Assembly: GCA_028015205.1 (NCBI GenBank)
Contig: CM051518.1
Coordinates: forward strand, 33,694,001 to 33,758,000
Origin: Mytilisepta virgata
Lineage: Eukaryota; Mollusca; Bivalvia; Mytilida; Mytilidae
Direction: 5' to 3'
DNA length: 64,000 nt
Translations under genes and position numbers: made by a program
Shown here: piece after piece, positions 35,970 through 47,888 of the stretch
How positions within the stretch are numbered: position 1 is the stretch's first letter
How the letters are laid out: each line of letters starts with the position of its first letter
Notes under the pieces: model-generated
Told to the model about the DNA's origin: nothing
The model's database searches: none
What the model saw: only the letters and a program-made list of their open reading frames with translations

Positions 35970-36670
35970 ACATCATTCCTATCAACTTTGGTTACAAACT
36001 GTCCATCGGTTCCTGAGCAATTGGCAAAAAAAAGTCTTGTCCCATATGGTTTCAATATAAACTTTGAACAGCCGCAGGTGTGGGTTGTGCTGATCAATCT
36101 CAACCAAAAGGGGATCGTTTGTAGATGGTATTGTTGTCAACAGTCCTGCAAAGTTTCAAGACATTTCATACAGTACTTTCATAGAAGATCTTTGAAATTT
36201 GGCCAATCAGTTTCAAAGATGGCCTCTGGCGGCCGTGTTGTTCATCCATCCGGCACCAAAGTTGGAAATATAATACACGTCCTTCCATAAATCATTCCTG
36301 CCAACTTTAATAACATTCTGCCCTTTAGTTCATGAGCAATTGCCAAAAAAGTCTTTTCCCATATGGTTTCAATAGAAACTTTGAACAGCCGCAGCTGTCA
36401 GTTATGAGGATGAATCTCAACCAAAAGTAGATCGTTTGTAGAGGATACTGTTGTCATCAATCCTGAAAACATTTCATACAGTAGTTTCAGGGGAGAAAAG
36501 TTTTGAAAATTGGCCAATACAAATCAAAGATCGCCCCTGGCGGCCATGTTGTTCATCCAATCAAAACCAATGGTGGCTTGTTTGTATAGGTTTTTCATAC
36601 ATCATTCTACCAAGTTTTGTTATAATCCGCCAAGTAGTTTCAGAGGAGAAGATCAAAATGGAAAAGTTTA
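35970..36670. repeat. ~310-bp tandem repeat, two units
   Basis: GAACAGCCGCAG cores at 36066 and 36383 (317-bp spacing), each followed by the CAACCAAAAG / GTTTGTAGA blocks seen at 6635-7260. Confidence 0.85.
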
Positions 36671-36734
36671 CGCACGATAGATGCACAGTGGTGAAATAAG
36701 CTCACATGGCCTATAGACTAGGTCATCTAAAAAT

Positions 36735-37480
36735 GAGGTGATACGTACAAACATTTATGATAAAAGAGTTGATTTTAATTTCCCAATTACTAATTTCCCC
36801 TCTCTTGTTAGAGACGAGCAAAACAATGCGATTACTACAAAACTTGGTTATCGATTTCATAAGCTCCTAAATGCCTTTAAAAAGTTTTATAATATATATC
36901 AACATCTATTATCTAAATATCCCCAGCTTCCAGAAAATCACTTACAATGAACGAGTTTCCCATCCTGGTCTCTACTGGAATAAAGAGTAACCCACAGAAA
37001 CTTGGAAGTCATTCAAGATCTTTTCACAGTAAGGGCTACAAATATGAATTCTGTAAAAATTGCTCTTTCTCCCATAGCTTGAAGACTTTATATGCCGATT
37101 TCTGTTGAACTCTATGGTGAGACAGCATTAAACCCTTTATGGAAGTGTTATTTAAGATTTTTTCGTTTAGTAGATTGACAGTATCCAACTTGCAGTTATG
37201 AGAGCCTTAGCCTGTTTTACAGTTAAAACGAGCACATTCTGACCCTGCTATCTAAATTATGTACCATCCACTCTAATTTTCATCTCTGGCAAGCGGTCAC
37301 CTCGTTAACAATCATACTGTAGTAGTTTTTAGTGTGTTTTACACACCAGAGTGTCAGAATAGTTAAGGGGGAGGTTTGTTACCAATAAACCCGGTTTAAC
37401 CCCACCACTTTTCAGTGTTGTACAATGTCAGACTATACTGACTCTGTTCATGTTTCTGTTTTTTACTCTTTTATGTTCTT
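36735..37480 (+). pseudogene. Penelope-like RT C-terminal remnant
   Basis: ORF 36738-36950 begins with the YDKRVDFNFPITNFPSL block, then continues with GYRFHKLLNAFKKFYNIY. It matches 7620-7980 with a deletion. The 3' module (37340-37415) matches 8455-8520. Confidence 0.75.
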
Positions 37481-37513
37481 TCTTGTCCGGCGTTCTGTCG
37501 GTTGGGTACCATT

Positions 37514-37605
37514 AAAAATTGATAACACGAAAGGCCAACAATGACACACCAATCAATCATGATTGATTGGTGTGTCATTGTTGGCCTTTCGTGTTATCAA
37601 TTTTT
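37514..37605. repeat. Perfect 92-bp palindrome
   Basis: 46-bp arms from AAAAATTGATAACACG to the centre CAATCA|TGATTG (37559/37560) and back, without a mismatch or loop. Immediately followed by a T run and an 11-base G run (about 37606-37628). Confidence 0.97.
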
Positions 37606-37805
37606 TTTTTTTTTTTTGGGGGGGGGGGTATGGGTTTCTGAATATGATACAAAAACAGTCGACCCTCTTTACTTAACCAGTTAATAACATTTTTGCAGGA
37701 TGAAACTTAACATTGACCTCATAACAAAGATGCAATTACAAAATTATAAATTTCCAGTATTGCATACAGTTTGGTCTAATTCTAGCTCCAGTACATCATC
37801 TTAAC

Positions 37806-37885
37806 AACCGCCTCGGTGGTTTTGTGGTAGTTTGCTCGCCTCCAGTGCGGAAGGTCGTTTTGTTTGGTCCCCGGTCGGATAGACG
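37806..37885 (+). repeat. tRNA-derived SINE head
   Basis: GCCTCGGTGGTTTTGTGGTA carries an A-box-like TGGTNNNGTGG, and GGTCCCCGGTCGGAT resembles a degenerate B box, about 45 bp apart. The body is missing, and no cloverleaf of a functional tRNA can be drawn. Confidence 0.65.
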
Positions 37886-38451
37886 AACAATACCTCCCCC
37901 CCCTCATTTAATGGTACCAATAAAAATTCCAGACACAACACATGGATGTTCAGAACTTATGTGTATCAGTGATAGAGGCCGAAGACAAGGTTAGGAAAAT
38001 TCAAAACCCCATCCAACAATAATAATTGATATGTATGGAAAACTGAAACAATAATACAGAATGTTGTAGCACAGACTTTCCAAAAAATACCAAAGTCGTA
38101 TGTGACGAGTATACTCCTTTCAAACATTTAACAATTCTATAGTTTAAGGTTCCCTGCCAGCTCCCAAATAATAGCAACAAAGAAGGACCAACGTGATCAA
38201 ATTAAACTCCAATTGCTATTTTGAAATCTTTTTCAAACGAGTGTATTGTTTTAGAGGAGATCTGTAAAAGTTCGAAGACGGATTGAAATGATCACAGACG
38301 CTGACACGGAATGTATGAGAGTTTTGAAAAGCTTGTAAATTAAGGATTTATCCTTTTGACAATAACCATATTTAGAAATTATTTTTTATTACAAATAATA
38401 TAAAAAATATATTTCAGTCTCCTGTAGGTTTCTGGATTAACCATTAAGCAT

Positions 38452-39439
38452 TTAATAACCACCTCCTGAAAATAAAATATAAATATATATAAGCCTTTAC
38501 TTCACACTTTATTAAAATATATTGATAAAACTTGTATAACGGGAAGGACAATTTCATGATTGTTCTTTCTTTCATAACCTTTTTCTCATTTTAACGAACA
38601 AGAATCATAAATGTCCATCAGTTTAATATCTAAGAAAATGTGCAGTAAATGAACACGAATTTTTAAATGTAAATCTTAATTTCAAACGAGCAAAAACATA
38701 GTAATTGTTACTTGGTATTTGATAATAAATTGTGTGAACAAGTGGAATATACTTTTCGGGAAACATTTGGAATAATTTAGCTTTTCATGAATAATCCAGT
38801 CTTGAAGTATTTAAAGTTCTATTAAATATTTTGAAAGTTAATAAGAATACCTATCATAACTTGCATTCGGACTGAAACATGAATCATTGTTGATGGAAGA
38901 AAAAAATTGCTGAAAAATATGTTAGATGTTTACCAATAGAGGATAAACGCCCTATCATTTCTTGCATAGTGTTCGGACTAGTTATAACAGCTACCAATGC
39001 AACTATGGTAATTCTTACCAACTGATTTCATTCCGTGTCCATGTCCGTATCCACCAAATGTATCATCAAATCCACCATATCCCTTTCCATATCCACCATC
39101 AACGATGTATTCTTGGATTCCTCCAAATCCTTTTCCGTATCCACCATATCTTTTTCCGTATACACCATATCCTTTTCCAAAACCAAATCCGTTTCCATAG
39201 CCACTATGTCCTTCATAAATTTCTTTATGATATCCTCCTTTTCCGTATCCATCAAACCCGTATCCTGGTCCGTACCCACCACTTCCATATCCGTTGCCGT
39301 ATCCGGTATTACCATACCCAGTATTGATTATGACTGGTCCTTTTCCGTATCCACCGTAACTGCTGCCACCAAACCCCCCTTTGTAGTAGCTCGCATATGC
39401 CATGGAGGCACAGACGGCGAAAAGGACAACCTTCAACAT
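38452..39439 (-). CDS. Glycine/tyrosine-rich secreted matrix protein, copy 3 (spliced)
   Basis: Predicted 144-aa protein. It shares the 16-residue signal peptide and repeat order with copies 1 and 2, plus an extra block (GNGFGFGKGYGVYGKRYGG) that lengthens the repeat region by about 11 residues. Exon 2 starts at 39449 after TTGCAG and codes 39439-39019. The donor GTAAGA is at 39018, and the acceptor TTTTCAG at 38468-38466 is the most canonical of the three. Exon 3 (38465-38452) reads GA GGT GGT TAT TAA, giving a SVGGGY terminus. AATAAA lies on the minus strand at 38390-38385. The 5' UTR intron (41854-39450) is about 2.4 kb because of a hAT-like insertion. Confidence 0.87.
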
Positions 39440-40047
39440 TGTAGAATTTCTGCAAGAAGAATATTAGAAGATGCTTTGTAATTTTATTTATCCCGTGTTA
39501 TATGGAAATAGACTCTATTGTGGGATTAATTTGAAGGGACCTTTCAACTTAGAATCAAACAGAAATTAATATACTTACCTTCAAGTGAGTGATTGTAAAT
39601 TAATTTGGTCCATATTGTCATACAATGTAAATATCACCATCTCGTGCCCGGGAGAGAAAGAGATGGTTTTTTTAAAGCATAAGATTTTTCAGAAATGTAA
39701 TAAAATAAAATAGAATTACATTTTGAATATAATGTAAATCAAAATACATGTACTAATAATTCAAAAAGGCTTAGCACACTAGAATATGAAAAACAAATCA
39801 ATCAATCACAAGTTTCGGACTTTGAGGGAAAACTTTTGACCCCATTGTCACCTTACATTAGAAATATGCGTCTGGGAAGGTTGGATTTTATAAACTTCTT
39901 ATTTCATATAGACACTATTTCACTTGCATGACGTATTTTGGTAGAAAGGTCGGGCGGAGGATGTTGGAAGGATTTTGTTAAGAATGCTTTTCAGTGAAAA
40001 AAAAACCATTTATATGCAGCTCAAAAATTTATAATTTAAATGTACGT

Positions 40048-41636
40048 GTCATGAAGTGGCGGATTTATCGGGAGGGGGATGCACAGGGGGCACGTGCCAC
40101 CAGAAAAAAAATTATACGAAAAATTACTACAATGTAGATACAAAGCTTCACATCGTTGAATATGGTAATAAGTACCAAAGGCAAATTTTAAGAAAGTAAC
40201 CATAACATGTGATCTATTGTAATGGTTGATTGACACCTAGTTGTGAAAATTAACATGTATGTAACTTTTTAAAAATATAATAATAAAGATAAAAGTTAAT
40301 GAGACGGAAATGCATCACAGTGAAGAAAGTAAAATTAAATTTTCCCTCTTTGCCCCTTGAAGATGGCAAGTGTTCATTTGAACACGCACCCTTCTTATAC
40401 AATAGCTTACTTGTTGATTCATTATTAGCTGACGTGTATTGTTTTAAATACAACAAAAACGATTATTAAAAGATGTCTTTATTTTTTTTAATTCAATATA
40501 TTTGAAATTCATTGGTAAATAAAAATATCTGGATTATTACTTTTTTATTTTAAGTGTGTTGTGAGTACCAATGGGCATTTACAACATTTAAAAAAATCTT
40601 TATTACCATGATTCCTTTTTCATTTTTTCATTGTTTTTTTAGCACCTTGGTAGCCGTGTAAATAAATGTTTGAGATCCATTTTGAAATTTTATAAATGAC
40701 TGCTAGTTCATACATGTAAGTCAGAGTACCCAAACTGCACTAGTTACCGAAAATGCAGCCACTGCACTCATCATACTTTGACATTAATTGACCGTTACAG
40801 TGTTCCAATATCGAAGATGATGTTGGATCTGTTCCCACTATCGTAGCATTTCATATATCTCCACCGATTTGAGAATACCACCGCACTGACTTTGTTGAAC
40901 TTCACGACGGATGACGTATAAGGAGCAGGAACAACTTACCCTTTCGGATCACCTGAGTTGACTCCTGGTTTTTATAGGAGTTTGTGTTGTTCATTGTTTT
41001 TTTTTTTTAGTTTTCAGTGTTTATTTGTTGTGCTTGTGGTTTTTCAATTTGTCTTCACGGTTTTTTGCTCCTTAGGTATATTTGTCCACTTTCTTACATT
41101 CACTTATCACGCACAGAGACCATGAGAGACCGGCGTTCAAACTAAATAACCAGATATTAAGTTCCACAACCCGACAACAGCAGTAAAAATATAATAATTT
41201 CTTTCAATTTTTCGGCAGATACATTAGCTTCTGAATTTAACACATGTTCGCAAATTGGGTACTATGACGGTGGGGGTGGATAGGAGGGTTCCTTTCTCCT
41301 TTCTCCGGCTCCGATATCTTTTCTCCCGCCCCTTGTTACTATTTGAACATGAAAAACTAGTGTATAGAAAGCTCTTTTTAATAGAAATCGATCAAATGTC
41401 TTGGTTTTTTTATAGCTCGACTCCGCCTTGTCCTTTCGCAAGATAGAAGTGTGGTTTCTTCCACCTCAAGAACCTCAATAACCTTTTCACCGAGTGTTAA
41501 GTTGTCTGTTTGCATTGAATTGGTAAGTCTGTTGTAAATTTCCGGAAAAATCAAAGGGAGTGCAATTACTTCCAAATCAAAGACAAATAATTATTCAAAA
41601 TTTTGCCCAACTCGTAAACCCTTTGGATCCGGCCCT
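40048..41636. mobile_element. hAT-like non-autonomous insertion in copy 3 intron
   Basis: Present only in copy 3; it interrupts sequence that is continuous in copies 1 and 2 (TGTACGTG | TGTTAATA). Ends resemble hAT-type TIRs: GTGGCGGATTTATCGGGAGG at the left and CCTTTGGATCCGGCCCTG at the right (inverted CAGGGCCGGATCCAAAGG). Flanks share CGTGT, a possible partial target duplication. No transposase is seen; inside are only short ORFs. Confidence 0.5.
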
Positions 41637-41847
41637 GCGTGTTTTAATATATGAAGGATCGTTTTTAATTCAACTTTTATGGCTTAAACAATTCATTCTG
41701 AAGAATATATAGAAGTATGATTAACAAATTATTGTCATACTGTATACATTTTTTTTTAAAGCAGATACATATTTTTTAAAATTAATATTCGAAAGTAGGG
41801 ACGTAGACACTATAACCAACCTACAATAACGTAGTTTAAATATAAAT

Positions 41848-41915
41848 TACTTACCCTGTGTGATGTTCTAAGGCACAAGTGACCACTGTCCACTACAATG
41901 TTGTATATATACCCA
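41848..41915 (-). promoter_or_regulatory. TATA promoter and 5' UTR exon 1 of copy 3
   Basis: Same block as in copies 1 and 2: GGGTATATATACAACATTG read on the minus strand, with the exon end at 41855 followed by GTAAGT. Confidence 0.75.
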
Positions 41916-42280
41916 GTAAAAGACAGGTTAACTTTAGTCACATCCGTCATAATTCGTGTACATTTATCATAATTAGACACAAATACATTGTTTGTTACAT
42001 AATTTTATCGACATGACGTGTTTATAGCCCTTACCATCCTTTGTTGAATTTACAAACCCGTTAATATTTATATACGCGATTTATTAGGTTTATTGTAAGA
42101 TTGTTACCAAAACGTTTCTCGACAAATATTAAAAAGATACTATTATAGATAACTGATAAATTTTAGAAAAATCCGCTAGGTACTCAAGTTTAATGGCGAC
42201 GAAAAGTAAATTAAAGGGTTTTACATTATAATCTTTATAAATATGTGAGAATAATAATACGAAATAAAAGAAACATAATA

Positions 42281-43798
42281 CTCTCTCAAAAAAGAAACGC
42301 AACATACAGAAAATAGGAAATTTACTTCATATATTATTTTCATAATTTATGATATAAATAATTTACACAGGAATGCAAAAATTGGCACACTTCTTGTTCA
42401 TGAGTTCTTTTACCTTGGAATATCACAGTTTGTCACATATTGTCAATAAATCACTCATAAATTGTCAATATCTGGTATGTCCACCATTTGCTTGTAACAT
42501 AGCCCCGACTCTTCTTGGCATAGATTGAATTAAACGCTGAGTTCGAACACGCGGTATCCTTTGCCACTCAAACTGAAGTGCCTGCTGTAATTGTTGCAGA
42601 TTTTGCGGTGGTGGTTGTCGTTGGCGCACGCGCCGATCCACTTCATCCCACAAATGTTCAATTGGATTAAGATCGGGTGATCGTGACGGCCAACGGATCA
42701 CATTGACATTCTGTTGTTCTAAAAAGTCTACTGTTACACGTGCTGTATGTGGTCGGGCATTGTCGTGCTGAAAAAGTTCTCTCCGAATGTCAATTACGGG
42801 CAATAAATGAGGTCGTAAAATTTCGTCTCTATACCTAACAGCGTTCAGATTGCCTTGGATATGTATCAGCTGTGTGTTTCTGGCATAAGAAATAGCGGCC
42901 CACATCATAACACTGCCTCCGCCAAAATTGTCTCTCTCCACAACACAGTTTTGCGCAAAACGTTCGTTTCGGCGCCTATAAACACGTATGCGACCATCTC
43001 GCTTTTCCAGTTGAAAACGTGACTCATCGCTGAACCATACTCTTCTCCAGTTCTGTAAATTCCATGCACGAACTGTAGTACACCATCTAACCCTCGCTCG
43101 GCGGTGTTGGCGTCTCAGTGTTGCTCCAAAGTAAGGTCTTCTTGCCCTCAATCCATGAGAACGTAACCGATTGCGTACTGTCTGTGCTGATATACGGCGC
43201 AACACAGGACGTTTACAGCTGTTTCTGTTGCAGCAATAGTCCTATTCCGCAGATGGAAAAGTCTGATGTAACGATCTTGCGCCCTGGTTGTAACACGCGG
43301 GTGCCCTGAACGTGGCCGATCTGTCGTAGTACCAAGCTGCAGGTAGCGTCCCCAAAGGCGTGAAATTGTGCTACGATGAACATTGTACGTTACAGCAACA
43401 GCATTCTGTGATTCTCCGGCCTCTAGTCGTCCGATAGCGATATTCCGGGTAGCAGCGTCTAACCTTGGCATAGCGTCACCTCATCAGAATTTTATTTTAC
43501 GAATGCATTCATGAAAAGAAATACCGGGTTTTTATACCGACTGACTGAGCTAAAAAATAACCCATGATTTGCACGTGAAAGTCGACCCAGTTTTTGGCAA
43601 TGCGTAAATCGTAGGGTGTCCCAGATTGCGACCAAAGTCGTTTACGGGTGGATGAATTTAAATGATTGTACCTGGAAACTTTTTATGAAGGTGTAATTAT
43701 GATCATGTGTACATATATTTTGATATTTATTGGTTATTTGTCCGGAAAAATAATATTTCAAAAAGATAATCTGATGTTGCGTTTCTTTTTTGAGAGAG
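42281..43798 (-). mobile_element. Tc1-like transposon with perfect TIRs (1518 bp)
   Basis: TIRs are identical over 25 bp, starting CTCTCTCAAAAAAGAAACGC and continuing AACAT, and are bounded by TA at 42279-42280 and 43799-43800, the canonical Tc1/mariner target duplication. It sits in the upstream flank of copy 3, where copies 1 and 2 have TA-repeat DNA. GC content inside is clearly higher than in the surroundings. Confidence 0.95.
42465..43471 (-). pseudogene. Tc1-like DD34E transposase, one frameshift
   Basis: The N-terminal part starts at 43471 (MPRLDAATRNIAIGRLEAGE) with a paired-type helix-turn-helix (NVHRSTISRLWGRY). Near 43200-43230 the frame shifts, and the rest continues as 43205-42465. 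In that part the catalytic residues are D60 (FSDESRF), D148 (QHDNARPH) and E183 (LNPIEHLWD), with exactly 34 residues between the last two. The only visible lesion is the frameshift, so inactivation is recent or could be a sequence error. Confidence 0.9.
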
Positions 43799-43799
43799 T

Positions 43800-45215
43800 A
43801 TATATAAACCCCATCTTATTATCATAGCACCCCATTACGAAATAAATAGTTGTCGTTTTAAAGTCTTTGTTCATGTATTGGCTTTAAATTTCAACCTTCT
43901 CAATTTTTCATGGCCATAATTACGAAAAATAATTATTGAGATGACCTTGCTTGTACCAATAATACATGATATATTCTGTGGCATAAACATTTTCTTATCA
44001 TTTTTATACACCAGACACATATGTATGTATTTCCACAAGCAGCATCACATGGCGATGCATGTGAGCAATAATACGGAAAATCAACTTTATTATCCAAAAT
44101 GTTAAACAGCCAGATTAAATGATAATACAAACAAAAAGTTTAGAAATCTTACAACATAGATATATTAACCTTCGTTTTTTTTTTTTAAAAAAGGTTAAAA
44201 ATTGTCAAAAAAAAAGTAATTAGGCACCATTATATAAATACTCAGGTTTATTCAGAATTCAAATTATCTCAACCCTTGGGTATATTTTTAGTTTAAATGT
44301 GACCATTACCGCATGCTGATGAAAACTTTGTAGCGAAGAGTTTGTGAAAATAAAACGCTATATATAGAGACAGATGAATGGGTTGAAAATATTACCACTA
44401 TCACTGATCATTAGATGAAGGTACTAGTTACACGAAAATATCTTCTTAAATGGATTATATATATAAGCATACCCTTACCTTGAAGCGAGCCTGTGATTGT
44501 TTAATGATGCTGCCGTTAACACTTCTTTTTCAATATTCGTCACATTTTTTGGCTGCTGACTATATTGTACCACAATAATGTAAAACTTTTGGAAAAATAA
44601 TACAATTGTAAATCTTAAGTAAGGCCTCGTTTGACATGAAGGTTCTTAATCTAGATAAAACACCTGGTCCAATTTTTTTTCAAGATCTTGAAAACAACAT
44701 TGGAATTATAGGAATATAATTTTGTATAATTTGTTTCTTGAATTTTTTGAAAAACATTTAAATTTGTGTTCATACGCCAAACAAAAAAAAAAAAAAAACA
44801 GCAAGAAAAAAGTTAAGGTTCCCCGTGTATGCAAAAGTATTACAATTCAAGGAATATAATTTTTTCTTTTGCTCTTGAAAGGCACAGAATTAAAAAAAAA
44901 AAAAAAAAAACAGTGAATATCTTTGTCAGTTCAACATGCAACCTTCACACAATGAAATCTAATTTGAAATTACCTTACCGTTATTATGGTTTCAATTTTC
45001 TCATCTATTACAACAAAAGATGGAATAAATCCACCTGTACACATTTTAGACGTCTTTGCTGTACACATACACAACCATTCATTAGAGAAACATTTCGACA
45101 AATTTAATTGCAACTTTAGGATTAAATATTACAATTCCAACTATTTCATAAGATTGCAATATATTTTTCTTCAAGAAAAATTGTCATGGATAATGCGTGA
45201 CCTTATTACATTACT
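43800..45215. other. Unit C flank and AT-rich DNA, no gene
   Basis: To about 44165 this is the unit C flank. Beyond it is AT-rich DNA with several A runs (44780-44800, 44892-44910) and no supported ORF. Confidence 0.6.
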
Positions 45216-45220
45216 ATTAC

Positions 45221-46179
45221 CTATGTTACCAAAACAGTTCCCGATAACAATATTGTTTTCATCTTCATCGTCATTTTCTTCTTCCATTCCATCATCAAAC
45301 CAGAGCAGCAATTACTGCTAGTACTAAGCTTAATTCTAAGACAACTATGTACAACAGAGATACATGGAAATCTTCTTTTCCAAATACCAAAAACATCTTT
45401 CAATAACACATCTAGTTTTCTTATGAGCAATATTGTATCTTTGTTCAGCATTATTTTGTTCCCTATTCAGTGGTGTACATAAGTAAGGAAGACTTGGGTA
45501 TCCTTTGTCGCCAAGTAAAATACCTCTATACTGGCCATTATCGAACTTCTGTTTTAACATTGATTCATGAAAAATCCTGGAATCGTGCGTTGATCCAGGC
45601 CATCTGGCAACAATATTTGTGATAAAACCCTTTGCATCACATACTACCTGTGTATTAATTGAATAAAAACACATTCTATTTCTGTATCTTTCGGCGTCAG
45701 TTTTGTCTGTACAAAAGATTGGTATATGTGTACAGTCTATACAACCAACATATTTGGAAAGCTATCTATATTGAAAAATTCTTGGGATATACGTTGTGCA
45801 GTGTTTCCTATTGGAAATTTTATAAATTGTTGTCTAGGTGACGCCAAAGCAACACAAACACTGGCAACACATCTGCTTACAGTTGGTTGGGAAACATTAA
45901 TTGTATCGCCAACAGCTATTTGGAATGAACCGGTCGCAAAATATGTAAGAGCTGAAGTTTAGTCGGTAGGGAGCAACTCCTCTTCGTTAAATGTACTAAC
46001 TTATCTTTTATTAGATCATTGATAAATAAAGTGTTTTCTTTTGAAAATCTGAAACGCTTATGAAATTCTGTATCATCATACATGTCAAAGGGATTGTTTC
46101 TATCTCGAAAGATTCTCTCTCTGCGCAGCATTCTTCTGTAAACATGAATGTTGTTAATGTGTTGTATATAATGGGCCAT
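45221..46179 (-). pseudogene. Second Harbinger transposase, degraded
   Basis: N-terminal block 46179-45920 (FRFSKENTLFINDLI, RSCSLPTKLQLLHILR) reads into a frameshift. A middle block can be followed out of frame through 45900-45690. Block 45674-45345 has ARWPGSTHDSRIF (second catalytic Asp) and LLGDKGYPSLPYL. It ends near VIERCF, where the catalytic Glu is kept, then shifts frame again into 45451-45221. At least three lesions, and no relation in detail to the element at 29671-33540. Confidence 0.8.
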
Positions 46180-47274
46180 GTTTGAAAAAAAGGAAAATTT
46201 AACACAATATCTTACAAATATACAATAAGATTAGACCATAAGAAAAAAAATACAAATTGTTCCTAATTTAAAGTCAAATATCTAGTAAGAGTAATCATTC
46301 AGTACAGTGTCTGATGATGTCATATATACAGATAAGTCGCTGAAAGATTTACTGCTGTTTTCATCCAATTTGTTTTCTATTTCCTTCTTCAAAATTTGCT
46401 CCTTGAGTTTTAATAGTTTCATATTCATTTTATGTTCTTCTTCCATATATATCAATTTCTTCCGGTGTTCAATTTCCATGAATTCCAAAGCTTTTTCTTC
46501 TGGTGATATTTTTTTAACAGACGCCTGCTTTAATCTAAAAAATATGATATCTAGATTGTTCACTATAATATCACAAAGTTTATCATATACTTAGGGCTTA
46601 AAACAATGGTGGGTTTTGCATATGTGTAACAACAGGTAGAGAACAACCATATTTGCACACCTCATGCTAATAACCCATCTTCCAAGTGCTGTTCGAAACT
46701 ACCCGGGCTGATATATTGCTATTTCAGACTGGTGCGTTCGGAATATGTACTTAGGCAATACATGGTAAACAGATTAATAATACATGACCTCGGGTATCAT
46801 ACCTCGATCCCTATCGGCAAGGGTCAAATCGATGTAGGAGGGTTACGGATAATGATATTGAAAGTATAGTAAGTAACACAAAGACTCATTACCAAATGCG
46901 CCAAAAACATCTTCAAAATCGGGAAGGGGGGGGGTATAAAAAAATAAAACAATTTTAGCCATTTGAAAAATTTTTAAGTAAGGGTATCCATTGTTGACAG
47001 TGGGCAGGCCTATCAGATAACGAACTCAGGGGCTTTCAGACAAACTTTGGTTCAATTTACACAGAGGAAGATTGTTAAAACATTTTTATGTATTGCTTAT
47101 TTGTATTAATAGCCAAACTCTGCAGATGTTCAAAGTTCAAAAAAAGGGTGATATGTTTAAAGAACTCATAATCATGCATCTACAGTTCAAATGAAAGTTT
47201 ATACACAACTACAATAATTTAAAAATCAAATGTAAAACACTTCCGATAGTATATCATCCATGGACGTCGCAAAG

Positions 47275-47605
47275 TATTCTTTAAAAAAATCTACGATATC
47301 TTATAAACTAAATGAGATATCATATAAACTAATTGAGATATCTTATTAATTAAACAAGATATCGTATTTATTAAATAAGATATCTTATTAACTTCAAATA
47401 AAAAAGATATCTCATAAACATTACAAGATATCTTATATATTTAAAAGATATCTTATATATTTAAAAGATATCTTATTAACTTTATAAAATATCTTGAAAT
47501 TGAATAAAGTTTAATAAGATATCTTATAAACTAATTTAGATATCTTATTAATTAAATAAGATATTTTTGAACTGTTTATAAAGGTATCTCGTAGGACGTT
47601 CGAAT
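47275..47605. repeat. AAGATATCTTAT palindrome array / MITE
   Basis: About twelve copies of the self-complementary core (A)AGATATCTTAT spaced 20-35 bp. The left border TCTACGATATCTTATAAACT and the right border (inverted CCTACGAGATACCTTTATAA) are similar inverted ends. No coding capacity. Confidence 0.8.
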
Positions 47606-47624
47606 AATCGTTTTAATTAATTAA

Positions 47625-47888
47625 CCCTTTGAACGCGACTGAGGATGACGTTGCACGTGCGGTATTTTTTCAAGAAATTTCCCGACGCTTTTGGAAATTT
47701 GAACAGACATGGTTAGAAAATACGAATCTAATATCCAAGACAATAGAAAATTTACACAGACCACTGATATATAAACAGAATAGAGCAGTTTTAACATGAT
47801 TGTGTTACAGTAATTTACTTTTCGATGGACATATCCATATCGCGGTCTGACGACAGTGGACACGCATGTCCTTAGTGCGTTCAAAGGG
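47625..47888. mobile_element. piggyBac-type MITE (264 bp)
   Basis: Terminal inverted repeats CCCTTTGAACGC at both ends (47625-47636; 47877-47888), preceded by TTAA (47621-47624) and followed by TTTA (47889-47892). A TTAA target site and CCC...GGG ends are the signature of piggyBac-superfamily elements. The interior codes for nothing recognisable. Confidence 0.82.

Larger units (their letters stand above)
37910..44165. repeat. Duplicated unit C carrying G/Y-rich gene copy 3
   Basis: Collinear with units A and B (for example 37910-38350 with 600-1060; 41640-42235 with 2680-3240; 43805-44165 with 3300-3660). Enlarged by insertions at 40048-41636 and 42281-43798. Confidence 0.8.

Noticed and set aside
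37806..37885. Functional tRNA gene
   Set aside because: A-box and B-box-like sequences are present, but no acceptor stem pairing closes the structure and the body resembles a SINE head.
45726..45962. Plus-strand ORF of 78 codons
   Set aside because: Lies antisense to the degraded Harbinger transposase; the conserved residues are on the minus strand.
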